This document shows positions 45,601 to 47,306 of a DNA stretch of 47,306 nucleotides, piece by piece. The notes beneath the pieces are model-generated. The model was not told the origin of the DNA. It ran no database searches and saw nothing but the letters and a program-made list of their open reading frames with translations. Position 1 is the stretch's first letter. Each line of letters starts with the position of its first letter. The position numbers were made by a program, and so were the translations under genes. Source of the stretch: Branchiostoma floridae (lineage: Eukaryota > Chordata > Leptocardii > Amphioxiformes > Branchiostomatidae); assembly GCF_000003815.2 (NCBI RefSeq), contig NC_049983.1, positions 27,810,813-27,858,118 of the forward strand, written 5' to 3'.

Positions 45601-46953
45601 AAGGGTCTCTAACCGCTGTTTCCCACAACTTGCAGGTTGTCCAGACGACGTCGTATGTCCCCGCCAATGCCGATGCGTCCTCGTTTCTGATCCCTGGTCT
45701 CTAACCACTGTTTCACGTGCCCTGTAGGTTGTCCAGAACAAGTAACAAGGGTTTCTAACCGCTGTTTTCCCCACCCATCAGGTTGTCCAGACAGCGGTGT
45801 TGGTGCCCGTCCATGCAGACGCATTCCGTTCCTGATCCCACTGGGTTACGATTTTCCTGTATATAGGGTCTATAGCAGCTGTTTTTGTATATAGGGTCTC
45901 TAACCGCTATTTTCCCCACCCTGCAGGTTGTCCAGACGGCGGTATCGGTGCCCGTACACGCGGACGCCTCCCCGTTCCTGATCCCGCTGGGCGGGCTGGA
46001 CTCCAACCTGTCCCCGCTGCAGGACTCCGTCCTCAGGGCAGTGGAGGGGCTGCAGAAGGTAGGCAGCATCACTATCAGCCTTTGGGCATAGGAAGGGTGG
46101 GGTACCACTGAATGTGTACATGCTGGGGCTGCAGAAGTTAGTCACTCGTGCATGCAAACCTGGGACCTAAAACAGGATGAATGTAGACTGTAAGTGGACT
46201 TACTTGTGCCAATGGGGGAGTTACTCTCACAGTAAGTCTACCCCATTTTGCCTCGCCTTAGGGCTGTTTGTGTTAGAGTAAGTCCTTTATACCATTTAAG
46301 GGAGTAATTCCATCTTCAGTTCTCCCTGATTAAGTCCATTTTTAGACCATTGGACGTACTGTGAAATGATGAAAAGAGGACTATGGTCCATGGTATTGGT
46401 AAGTCCAAGGTTTGCAAGGACCATCAACCATCAATCTGAGTGTACTCATGCTGCAGAATGGCACTGCTTTGTACACAGATGGCCTCAACCTGCTGCTTTA
46501 GACACAGATGGTCTCTAACTGCTGTTTTGCACACAGATGGTCTCTAACTGCTGTTTTGCACACTCATCAGATGGTCTCTAACTGCTGTTTTAGACAGATG
46601 GTCTCTAACGGCTGTTTTGCACACATATGGTCTCTAACTGCTGTTTTAGACATGGAACGTCTCTAACTGCTGTTTTGCCCACATATAAGGTGACCTGATA
46701 CAGAGCACTACCATCATCTGAAAAGATGGAAGGATGCCTACTAGTACTTAGTGTCTAGTAAGGTCTCTAACTGCTGTTTTGCCCACAGGTGATCTCGGTG
46801 GGGCCGGAGCTGATGCAGGCGATGTACCCTGCCGTGTTTGACCTCCTGCTGACCTTTGTGCAGTACTCCTGCCAGCCGCCCAAATATGGCACGCTGGAGA
46901 CGAGATCCACCAACGGACCCGACAGGAACTCCCAGGTGAAACTGCCAGGAAAG
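16932..46953 (+). CDS. MON2: MON2 homologue, Golgi/endosome trafficking scaffold; 30 exons, 3' end beyond window
   Basis: The spliced product matches MON2 from its N terminus ([20 protein letters not shown]) to about residue 1334 ([20 protein letters not shown]). Vertebrate MON2 has about 1700 residues, so roughly 380 are missing at the right edge. The N-terminal DCB-like region is in exons 1-5, the HUS/Sec7_N-like region in exons 6-10 ([57 protein letters not shown]), and HEAT-type helical repeats follow. As in the family there is no Sec7 catalytic domain. MON2 acts at the trans-Golgi network and endosomes with DOP1 and a P4-ATPase in recycling cargo (family knowledge). All 30 exons join in phase: 4002 nt, no stop. 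About 18 introns hold copies of neighbouring exon edges with their splice sites. Weak points are the start (two adjacent ATGs, 16932 and 16935) and the end of exon 12. Confidence 0.95.
17100..17160 (+). pseudogene. Decayed copy of the 3' half of MON2 exon 1
   Basis: The segment from ctggcgacctgaggaacct to gtcaggaag|gtacgg copies 60 nt of exon 1 plus its donor position. A missing base near its start puts it out of frame. It lies 70 bases downstream of the real exon end, after a short (ctaa)n run. Confidence 0.8.
17190..17510. repeat. Large imperfect inverted repeat (MITE-like) in MON2 intron 1
   Basis: The outer arms share ccaaaaagcagttactcaa at about 17245 and its reverse complement at about 17465. 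The inner arms share aagatttctccagtgtc at 17318-17334 and its reverse complement at 17343-17359. The core gacgaaagacactggagaaatc plus nearby gaaacgtctgacc-like text resembles a widely dispersed repeat motif of marine invertebrates (from memory). Confidence 0.65.
17657..17720 (+). CDS. MON2: MON2 exon 2
   Basis: C-rich acceptor cccccag|GCAGCG, donor GCTGCAG|gtggga, phase 0 in and 1 out. Encodes [20 protein letters not shown], residues 34-54. The first 15 or so bases upstream are a pure C/T run. Confidence 0.9.
17772..18330 (+). mobile_element. tRNA-derived SINE in MON2 intron 2
   Basis: The head carries polymerase III boxes: A-box-like tggcacgatcggg (17785-17797) and a perfect B box ggttcaaatcc (17829-17839). 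The body has tgcccttgggaaaggcactt, a block I associate with many tRNA-derived SINE bodies. It ends in an aatgaatgaatg tail at about 18310-18330. The 3' half (18030-18300) may be a second repeat joined to it. Confidence 0.7.
18331..18808. other. Rest of MON2 intron 2
   Basis: Starts with a tail-like acttttattacacag block that may be the antisense 3' end of a retroelement. No coding sequence is seen. Confidence 0.35.
18809..18936 (+). CDS. MON2: MON2 exon 3
   Basis: Acceptor ccccccag|CCATC, donor GAG|gtacgt, phase 1 to 0. Encodes [20 protein letters not shown], then [23 protein letters not shown]; residues 55-97, within the DCB-like region. Confidence 0.93.
18937..19950 (+). repeat. Array of five exon 3 tail copies alternating with (CA)n microsatellites
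   Basis: Copies of the last 70-80 nt of exon 3 with the GTACGT-type donor end at about 19268, 19401, 19536 and 19703, and a shorter one at 19854. Each is followed by a long CACA/GCACAC tract. The tracts create long His/Thr open frames that are not genes. All copies keep the orientation of the real exon. Confidence 0.92.
20146..20277 (+). CDS. MON2: MON2 exon 4
   Basis: Acceptor tgtttctcag|TCGGG, donor AAG|gtaggt, phase 0-0. Encodes [20 protein letters not shown], then [24 protein letters not shown]; residues 98-141. Confidence 0.94.
20278..20860 (+). repeat. Six to seven tandem copies of the exon 4 tail with donor
   Basis: A unit of about 82 bp: ttacag, then ACCATCCTGGTGCTGATCAC ... CTGGCTAAG|gtaggt and a caggggtcagggg spacer. 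Copies begin near 20300, 20382, 20466, 20572, 20640 and 20722, with a truncated one at about 20797. The copies share Gly (tctggcaac) where most real-exon sequence has Asn (tctaacaac), so they have been homogenised among themselves. Confidence 0.93.
20875..21100 (+). repeat. Two decoy copies of the 5' half of MON2 exon 5 with acceptors
   Basis: GCCATCGTTGTGTGTTTCCG starts at 20875 and a near copy starts at 20988, each behind a ctgcag acceptor, 113 bp apart and 113 bp before the true exon 5. They keep about 65 nt of exon 5 and then turn into CACACGTCGCCAGTGTG-type spacer. Confidence 0.92.
21101..21239 (+). CDS. MON2: MON2 exon 5
   Basis: Acceptor acccctgcag|GCCATC, donor ACACAG|gtgaga, phase 0 to 1. 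Encodes [20 protein letters not shown], then [26 protein letters not shown]; residues 142-187. Chosen over two upstream look-alikes because only this copy continues into the conserved VVFERLV segment. Confidence 0.94.
21240..21445 (+). repeat. Three short copies of the exon 5 donor junction
   Basis: The phrase agagaatccagacacag|gtgagatttcc of the true junction is repeated at about 21296, 21367 and 21424 with changes, in a unit of about 72 bp that includes ctgatcattctccttacact. Confidence 0.85.
21446..22494. other. Rest of MON2 intron 5
   Basis: No exon recognised except a possible in-frame extension of exon 6 from an alternative acceptor at 22442 (ccttcag|GACCGG), which would add [18 protein letters not shown] gggttctccccagaattttt block at 21880 looks like a transposon end without a clear partner. 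Confidence 0.4.
22495..22598 (+). CDS. MON2: MON2 exon 6
   Basis: Acceptor tgtgtttcag|TAAATT, donor TTCCAG|gtgagt, phase 1 to 0. Encodes [20 protein letters not shown], then [15 protein letters not shown]; residues 188-222. The [11 protein letters not shown] block matches the start of the second conserved region. Confidence 0.9.
22760..23048 (+). repeat. Three decoy copies of the 5' half of MON2 exon 7 with (TTTG)n acceptors
   Basis: Copies starting near 22773 (degenerate), 22856 and 22953 repeat GACCTTTGCCAGCTGGT to GATGACTGAGTTG. Each ends in GTTGTTGTT and a GTTTGTTTG run that serves as the pyrimidine/GT-rich tract ahead of the next copy. The unit is about 97 bp. Confidence 0.92.
23049..23174 (+). 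CDS. MON2: MON2 exon 7
   Basis: Acceptor tgttttag|GACC, donor TTCAGG|gtttgt, phase 0-0. Encodes [20 protein letters not shown], then [22 protein letters not shown]; residues 223-264. The last of four look-alike starts and the only one that continues past GMTE. Confidence 0.93.
23175..23660. other. MON2 intron 7, possible antisense retroelement tail
   Basis: Begins gtttgtttgtttgtttattt and continues with an A-rich stretch reminiscent of antisense 3' ends of non-LTR elements. A similar start lies at 38284. No coding domain is seen. Confidence 0.3.
23675..24067 (+). repeat. Decoy copies of MON2 exon 8 start
   Basis: Two copies of the exon 8 acceptor and start: ccttag|CACCCAGAGTTGAG at 23675 (short, degenerate) and tttttcag|CACCCAGAGTTC at 23985. 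The latter reads [20 protein letters not shown] and then SPSTLAW and a stop at 24065-24067. Confidence 0.88.
23752..23935 (+). repeat. Ectopic copy of the exon 10 donor minisatellite, inside intron 7
   Basis: Four units with gcagccaatcaggtgagact, AAACAGGTCAT and GTAACACTG, the same as the array after exon 10 (30512-30945), about 6.7 kb downstream. The opening aactatgtagccaatcaagt also matches the second unit there (30550). Confidence 0.88.
24161..24355 (+). CDS. MON2: MON2 exon 8
   Basis: Acceptor gttaattcag|CACCCA, donor CTACTG|gtgagt, phase 0-0. Encodes [65 protein letters not shown]; residues 265-329. Highly conserved. Confidence 0.95.
24340..24582 (+). repeat. 33-bp minisatellite grown from the exon 8 donor junction (first part)
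   Basis: The unit actactatacactactg|gtgagtgactgacata contains the last exon codons (YYTLL) and the donor. About seven copies are present. It is interrupted at 24582 by a transposon and resumes at 26701. Confidence 0.96.
24583..26700. mobile_element. 2.1-kb DNA transposon inserted in the exon 8 minisatellite; 25-bp perfect TIRs, ACT duplication
   Basis: The left end cggctgtttcacaattgagt continuing gtacc is perfectly matched in reverse complement at 26676-26700. ACT lies at 24580-24582 and 26701-26703; removing the element plus one ACT restores the minisatellite frame. The motif tgtcccgtccgtaccccc occurs six times in one orientation (about 25177, 25334, 25351, 25373, 26130, 26501). An open segment at 25615-25800 ending [20 protein letters not shown] may be a relic of an element-encoded protein. 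A 3-bp duplication fits CACTA or Harbinger groups, but the ends fit neither clearly. Confidence 0.88.
26701..26925 (+). repeat. 33-bp minisatellite from the exon 8 donor junction (second part)
   Basis: Six to seven more copies of the same 33-bp unit continue directly after the transposon, ending at a ggtcagtatctctctg variant. Confidence 0.96.
26945..27175 (+). repeat. Longer decoys of the exon 8 end with donors
   Basis: A copy of about 52 nt of exon 8 (cagtctgcttagactcgtgt ... cacttctg|gtgagt) is followed by three short units of actacacacttctg|gtgagtgactgtgtg, the last reading ctactg|gtgagtatcc at about 27160. Confidence 0.85.
27280..27600. repeat. Inverted repeats in MON2 intron 8 (MITE-like)
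   Basis: ggatatccagaaca at about 27289 is inverted at 27323-27336 (tgttctggatatcc). Related blocks (ggatatcctgaatgcg, gcgcatctgg) recur to about 27600. Ends cannot be set. Confidence 0.45.
27726..27850 (+). CDS. MON2: MON2 exon 9
   Basis: Acceptor ttatctccag|ATGACA, donor TTAAG|gtaagg, phase 0 to 2. Encodes [20 protein letters not shown], then [22 protein letters not shown]; residues 330-371. The [19 protein letters not shown] block is nearly invariant in animals. Confidence 0.95.
27946..28140. mobile_element. 195-bp palindromic MITE in MON2 intron 9
   Basis: ttccaccaggtgccataata followed by ccgccacc is repeated in reverse complement at the right end (ggtggcggtattatggcacc, tggtggaa). Inner arms (agattgtcttgaacac / gtgttgaagacaatct) extend the hairpin over most of the element. 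Confidence 0.75.
28510..30328. mobile_element. 1.8-kb hAT-type non-autonomous transposon in MON2 intron 9
   Basis: Terminal inverted repeats CAGCGTTCCCGCCAGG (28510-28525) and the reverse complement (30313-30328). A perfect 8-bp duplication CCCTGCAT at 28502-28509 and 30329-30336. CAG-starting ends with 8-bp duplications are the hAT signature. Subterminal atgcgtccaaa occurs near both ends. No transposase frame is visible. The left part shares a gtccgggggcatgctccccc block with the element at 14061-15245. Confidence 0.88.
30386..30525 (+). CDS. MON2: MON2 exon 10
   Basis: Acceptor ctgtcccag|ATGTTT, donor AATCAG|gtgaga, phase 2 to 1. Encodes [20 protein letters not shown], then [26 protein letters not shown]; residues 371-417. 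Confidence 0.94.
30512..30945 (+). repeat. About 50-bp minisatellite grown from the exon 10 donor junction
   Basis: The junction cagccaatcag|gtgagact recurs eight or nine times with variation, with GTAACACTGCAG and GGTCAT phrases between. Several copies keep a usable gtgaga donor. Confidence 0.92.
31199..31352 (+). CDS. MON2: MON2 exon 11
   Basis: Acceptor ttctccgcag|GTTCCC, donor ACATT|gtaagt, phase 1 to 2. Encodes a low-complexity linker ([20 protein letters not shown]) and the conserved [25 protein letters not shown]; residues 418-469. Confidence 0.93.
31500..31800 (-). mobile_element. tRNA-derived SINE-like repeat on the minus strand, MON2 intron 11
   Basis: In reverse complement the right part holds a tRNA-like head with tgggtttgaatccc (B box-like) at about 31738-31753. 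It is followed by the same body as at 16310-16470 (cacgaccagtggaaga, ggggaatttcccc). So the 16-kb copy is a body fragment of this family. Confidence 0.6.
32035..32115 (+). mobile_element. tRNA-like sequence, probable SINE head or tRNA pseudogene
   Basis: tggcgaagtgg (32048-32058) is a perfect A box and ggttcaaatcc (32092-32102) a perfect B box, with a T-rich terminator (tttcttttttttc) just after. The T stem and anticodon stem do not pair well, so it is unlikely to be a working tRNA. Confidence 0.5.
32116..32745. other. Rest of MON2 intron 11
   Basis: AT-rich sequence without exons or clear repeats, ending in a pure C run of about 14 before the exon 12 acceptor. Confidence 0.4.
32746..32843 (+). 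CDS. MON2: MON2 exon 12 (3' end uncertain)
   Basis: Acceptor ccccccccag|TCTTGA, phase 2 in. Encodes [32 protein letters not shown]. The only phase-compatible donor I find is atca|gtacca at 32843/32844. Conserved-looking text (STIIS) continues a few codons further without a GT. About 45 residues present in vertebrate MON2 after this point are missing, so the true end or an extra exon may lie in the poor sequence that follows. Confidence 0.65.
32890..33250 (+). repeat. Two noisy copies of exon 12 with inflated homopolymers
   Basis: From 32908 (after ccccccag) the sequence follows exon 12 loosely: ggataaaaaggacccccctg, gggggtttgcctgccttctg, catcattaccatcatctccc. A worse copy runs from about 33060 to 33180. 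Differences cluster in runs of G, C, T and A being too long. This looks like poor base calls or a strongly decayed tandem copy. Confidence 0.75.
33417..33498 (+). CDS. MON2: MON2 exon 13
   Basis: Acceptor gttttccag|CCGACC, donor CTCCAG|gtcagt, phase 1 to 2. Encodes [26 protein letters not shown]; residues 502-529. It aligns with the [12 protein letters not shown] block of vertebrate MON2. Confidence 0.88.
33499..34135 (+). repeat. Five to six tandem copies of the exon 13 tail with donor
   Basis: A unit of about 101 bp: ccaccacctcctcatggacc, AGTGTGCTGGCTGCCCTGTC, CCTGCTGCTGGACTCCAG|gtcagtccc and a ctaacccttaacctctaa spacer. Copies end near 33599, 33700, 33802, 33898 and 33999, with a degenerate one near 34085. 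They are nearly identical to each other and to the exon. Confidence 0.95.
34138..34475 (+). repeat. Three degenerate copies of the exon 14 start with acceptors
   Basis: Blocks like ccccaccactatggatgaga, followed by GTATGACCCAGTCTGGGTCAG, at about 34140, 34237 and 34419. They mirror the true exon 14 opening (ccccaccag|TATGGATGAG). Confidence 0.85.
34510..34697 (+). CDS. MON2: MON2 exon 14
   Basis: Acceptor ccccaccag|TATGG, donor AGAGAG|gtacgg, phase 2 to 1. Encodes [62 protein letters not shown]; residues 529-591. The LPPHYALT block is diagnostic. Confidence 0.95.
34698..35327. other. MON2 intron 14
   Basis: Contains a short block (gtaacacaccagcttcgcag at about 34792) partly shared with 27195, probably from a dispersed repeat. 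No exon. Confidence 0.4.
35328..35455 (+). CDS. MON2: MON2 exon 15
   Basis: Acceptor gttctacag|GGCTG, donor TTATG|gtcagt, phase 1 to 0. Encodes [42 protein letters not shown]; residues 592-634. The donor after VM rather than after the earlier CAG is preferred because VM then LT matches the family. Confidence 0.9.
35456..35812. other. MON2 intron 15
   Basis: A short (atc)n run at about 35620. Otherwise nothing recognised. Confidence 0.4.
35813..35917 (+). CDS. MON2: MON2 exon 16
   Basis: Acceptor catctccag|CTGACA, donor CTACAG|gtcagc, phase 0-0. Encodes [35 protein letters not shown]; residues 635-669. Confidence 0.95.
35918..36560 (+). repeat. About seven tandem copies of the exon 16 tail with donor
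   Basis: ctggggacggcctggcacct, ggtgctcaccacgctacag|gtcagctg recurs ending near 35997, 36093, 36167, 36262, 36354 and 36463, with a last remnant near 36550. Spacers are cctgacccctaaccc-like. The decay increases downstream. Confidence 0.93.
36742..36819 (+). CDS. MON2: MON2 exon 17
   Basis: Acceptor cccactgcag|CACCTA, donor AATGCG|gtaagt, phase 0-0. Encodes [26 protein letters not shown]; residues 670-695. Confidence 0.95.
36970..37043 (+). CDS. MON2: MON2 exon 18
   Basis: Acceptor ttcccccag|GTCCTG, donor TTCTCA|gtaagt, phase 0 to 2. Encodes [24 protein letters not shown]; residues 696-720. Confidence 0.95.
37438..37525 (+). CDS. MON2: MON2 exon 19
   Basis: Acceptor tctcttgcag|ATATCT, donor AATAGG|gttggt, phase 2 to 0. 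Encodes [29 protein letters not shown]; residues 720-749. The introns on both sides (37044-37437, 37526-37965) show no junction arrays and nothing else of note. Confidence 0.93.
37966..38067 (+). CDS. MON2: MON2 exon 20
   Basis: Acceptor gtgttgcag|GAGCCT, donor TTAGAG|gtaaag, phase 0-0. Encodes [34 protein letters not shown]; residues 750-783. Confidence 0.95.
38068..38802. other. MON2 intron 20 with dispersed repeat fragments
   Basis: At about 38210-38260 a ttgatgaaagtgacagatgg...cagaaacatcgg block resembles a widely dispersed repeat motif. From 38284 a tttgtttatttgtttatttg start followed by A-rich sequence resembles an antisense retroelement tail (compare 23175). No exon. Confidence 0.35.
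38803..38913 (+). CDS. MON2: MON2 exon 21
   Basis: Acceptor gtgtttgcag|GTATCC, donor AACAAG|gtgtgt, phase 0-0. Encodes [37 protein letters not shown]; residues 784-820. The donor is the first repeat of a long (GT)n tract. Confidence 0.94.
38914..39175 (+). repeat. (GT)n microsatellite starting at the exon 21 donor
   Basis: About 260 bases of GT repeat with interruptions (gtgtaggtgtgtg, gtctctgtgtg). It starts at the very GT that serves as the splice donor. The His/Thr open frames on the opposite strand are artefacts of the repeat. Confidence 0.97.
39206..39339 (+). repeat. Decoy copy of the exon 22 start with acceptor
   Basis: ccccctacag|AAGTTACAGG copies about 65 nt of exon 22 almost perfectly to CACGTGGACGTG and then dissolves into a (GT)n tract before the next ccccctgtag, the true acceptor. 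Confidence 0.92.
39340..39512 (+). CDS. MON2: MON2 exon 22
   Basis: Acceptor ccccctgtag|AAGTTA, donor ATCAGGG|gtaggt, phase 0 to 2. Encodes [57 protein letters not shown]; residues 821-878. Confidence 0.94.
39513..40035 (+). repeat. Four decaying copies of the exon 22 tail
   Basis: Copies of CTGCAGAACAAYGGGGACAA, CCTGGGGCATGCCTGGCC to GCCACAGATCAGGGG start near 39555 and 39685 (long), 39850 and 39990 (short). Spacers are repeats of ggtcaggtcataggtcaggt. Only the second copy keeps a usable gtagg-type donor. Confidence 0.9.
40237..40399 (+). CDS. MON2: MON2 exon 23
   Basis: Acceptor gccactgcag|GGAGGC, donor CTGTTG|gtaagg, phase 2 to 0. Encodes [54 protein letters not shown]; residues 878-932. 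This is one of the most conserved MON2 segments. The following intron (40400-40776) holds nothing noted. Confidence 0.96.
40777..40867 (+). CDS. MON2: MON2 exon 24
   Basis: Acceptor tttctccag|TGGAAC, donor ACAGGTG|gtaagt, phase 0 to 1. Encodes [30 protein letters not shown]; residues 933-962. Confidence 0.93.
41115..41155 (+). pseudogene. Small decoy fragment of MON2 exon 25 in intron 24
   Basis: acagcctgtggttgtgcctg, tattcccgctgg closely matches the exon 25 segment coding SLWMCLYSR (acagcctgtggatgtgcctg, tactcccgg), about 95 bases upstream of the real one. No acceptor copy accompanies it. Confidence 0.7.
41191..41369 (+). CDS. MON2: MON2 exon 25
   Basis: Acceptor gttgctatag|AGAAGT, donor TGGCAG|gtgtgc, phase 1 to 0. 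Encodes [59 protein letters not shown]; residues 963-1022. Confidence 0.95.
41406..41433 (+). repeat. Copy of the exon 25 donor junction
   Basis: aaccacctgggagactgtgc, tgtggcag|gtgtgcaaag repeats the last 27 nt of exon 25 and its donor 64 bases downstream. Confidence 0.93.
41440..41930 (+). repeat. 26-bp minisatellite, about 19 copies, MON2 intron 25
   Basis: The unit is tttcactttcctcatccacc, actcac (with ctacc and cccac variants). It has no stops in any plus-strand frame, giving long spurious open frames rich in His, Phe, Ser and Pro. The block tcctcatccaccactc is identical to 16 nt of exon 26 (coding LIHHS). Confidence 0.96.
41956..42160 (+). CDS. MON2: MON2 exon 26
   Basis: Acceptor ccgtccccag|GTGTTG, donor GGCTGG|gtacgg, phase 0 to 1. 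Encodes [68 protein letters not shown]; residues 1023-1090. The [17 protein letters not shown] block is diagnostic. Confidence 0.96.
42161..42540. other. MON2 intron 26, unique part
   Basis: No exon or array; only short inverted phrases (tattgcacagc twice). The intron ends in the microsatellite at 42541. Confidence 0.4.
42541..42609 (+). repeat. (TTGA)n microsatellite abutting the exon 27 acceptor
   Basis: About 17 copies of the tetranucleotide run up to gattgccccag|ACGG, so the acceptor has almost no classical pyrimidine tract. Confidence 0.97.
42616..42840 (+). CDS. MON2: MON2 exon 27
   Basis: Acceptor attgccccag|ACGGCT, donor TACAGG|gtagga, phase 1 to 1. Encodes [40 protein letters not shown], then a repeated [12 protein letters not shown] linker and [15 protein letters not shown]; residues 1091-1165. 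The 18-bp coding repeat (gtgggagac start) occurs about four times. Confidence 0.92.
42866..42892 (+). repeat. Copy of the exon 27 donor junction
   Basis: cagaacaggctgtacagggt followed by aggacatctttata repeats the end of exon 27 and the first intron bases about 45 bases downstream. Confidence 0.88.
42893..43295. other. MON2 intron 27, unique part
   Basis: No exon or repeat recognised before the decoy array that begins near 43296. Confidence 0.4.
43296..44832 (+). repeat. About 17 tandem decoy copies of the exon 28 start, each with an acceptor
   Basis: The unit of about 82 bp is acatgtttcctcctcctgtag, AATCTGCGGAAGACCAGGAC, CGCCTGTGGTCGAACGCCTG, GCGTGTCTGGTACAGCATCTA. Copies start near 43302, 43382, 43465, 43546, 43690, 43773, 43855, 43954, 44036, 44118, 44196, 44299, 44381, 44492, 44565, 44647 and 44727. 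Most keep a good acceptor and the reading [20 protein letters not shown], but where the real exon continues with GTS they have a stop (TAA), and no donor follows. Confidence 0.96.
44833..45041 (+). CDS. MON2: MON2 exon 28
   Basis: Acceptor cctccttctag|AATCTG, donor GCCAAG|gtcagt, phase 1 to 0. Encodes [70 protein letters not shown]; residues 1166-1235. It is the last of about 18 copies and the only complete one. Confidence 0.94.
45133..45338. other. Assembly gap (206 N) in MON2 intron 28
   Basis: A run of undetermined bases. Flanks are AT-rich intron sequence. The gap could hide further array copies. Confidence 0.99.
45630..45850 (+). repeat. Three decoy copies of the exon 29 start with acceptors
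   Basis: aacttgcag|GTTGTCCAGACGACG at 45636 (about 60 nt), ccctgtag|GTTGTCCAGAACAAG at 45728 (short) and cccatcag|GTTGTCCAGACAGCG at 45782 (about 65 nt). Each is preceded by gtctctaaccgctgttt, a branch-point-like ctaac plus pyrimidine tract. A weaker one lies at about 45440. Confidence 0.92.
45927..46058 (+). CDS. MON2: MON2 exon 29
   Basis: Acceptor caccctgcag|GTTGTC, donor CAGAAG|gtaggc, phase 0-0. Encodes [44 protein letters not shown]; residues 1236-1279. Confidence 0.95.
46475..46700 (+). repeat. Tandem copies of the exon 30 acceptor region
   Basis: gatggtctctaactgctgtt, ttgcacacag recurs about seven times at 25-40 bp spacing. The unit equals the branch-point/pyrimidine/AG part before true exon 30 (ggtctctaactgctgttttgcccacag) without exon bases. 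Several copies keep a cacag that could act as an acceptor. Confidence 0.9.
46789..46953 (+). CDS. MON2: MON2 exon 30 (last in window)
   Basis: Acceptor tttgcccacag|GTGATC. Encodes [55 protein letters not shown]; residues 1280-1334. Two donors are possible: CCCAG|gtgaaa at 46935 and GGAAAG|gtcatt at 46953; the second is chosen because VKLP aligns with the family. Confidence 0.9.
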
Positions 46954-47306
46954 GTCATTCACCCCCCACATGTAGATGTTTGTGATGTCATGTGTTGTAC
47001 CATGCTGCCTTCAACATTAGGACATATAAATAAAGAATAGGGCTGGCGAAAATTTCACATCACGTGTTGAAAAGATATCAGCTAAACAATGCATTAATTT
47101 AGTATAGTGTAAAATGATAGAGATTGAAGTATGAAAATTGGCCACATGGATTCTCAAACAATTGATGGGACAGAAGAATTATAAAGCTGAAGACAGTCCT
47201 TGTGTCATGTCACTTTTATTTGTAATATTGAGAAAGCACTTATTTTCTAGTATCTGTCATATGGAGTCATCATGATCAAAACTATATTTATTACAGAAAT
47301 TGTCCA
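46954..47306 (+). other. MON2 intron 30, to window edge
   Basis: AT-rich intron sequence without arrays. The remaining MON2 exons (about 380 codons expected from vertebrate length) lie beyond. Confidence 0.6.

Overview
The window looks like nuclear DNA of an amphioxus, most likely Branchiostoma. Genes are split into many short exons with GT/AG introns, the gaps are full of small DNA transposons, tRNA-derived SINEs and minisatellites, and one gene joins type II membrane, collagen and pentraxin segments. The species call is inference. A 206-base run of N (45133-45338) marks an assembly gap.

Layout. 1-7.2 kb holds no recognised gene: a satellite of about 136-bp units, directly followed by a 3.6-kb foldback transposon with TTAA duplications, then a small TA-flanked MITE. 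7.2-11.9 kb (minus strand) is a multi-exon gene for a probable type II membrane protein: short cytoplasmic tail with a duplicated 31-residue exon, membrane segment, short coiled coil, collagen-like stalk and C-terminal pentraxin domain. One exon appears frameshifted. 12-16.5 kb is intergenic, with a 260-bp tandem repeat, a 1.2-kb transposon and a candidate 5' UTR exon.

From 16.9 kb to the right edge, plus strand, lies one large gene, MON2 (the Sec7-less relative of BIG/GBF Arf exchange factors; Golgi/endosome trafficking scaffold). I resolve 30 coding exons. Their lengths and phases sum to 4002 nt (1334 codons) in one open frame; the C-terminal part lies beyond the window. Exon 12's 3' end is uncertain and an exon may be missing between exons 12 and 13.

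The striking feature is inside MON2. About 18 of its 29 introns carry tandem, same-strand copies of the neighbouring exon/intron boundary. Some copy the 3' end of an exon with its GT donor (exons 1, 3, 4, 5, 8, 10, 13, 16, 22, 25, 27). Others copy the 5' part of an exon with its AG acceptor, sometimes with the branch point (exons 5, 7, 8, 14, 22, 28, 29, and acceptor-only copies before exon 30). Exon 28 alone has about 17 decoy copies. One donor-derived array (exon 10) has a second home about 7 kb upstream in intron 7, and a 2.1-kb transposon has landed inside the exon 8 array. From memory, amphioxus minisatellites spanning intron-exon boundaries ('mirages') have been described at another locus; the density here and the both-sided behaviour deserve attention.

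The two genes are divergently arranged and nothing in the sequence ties their functions together.
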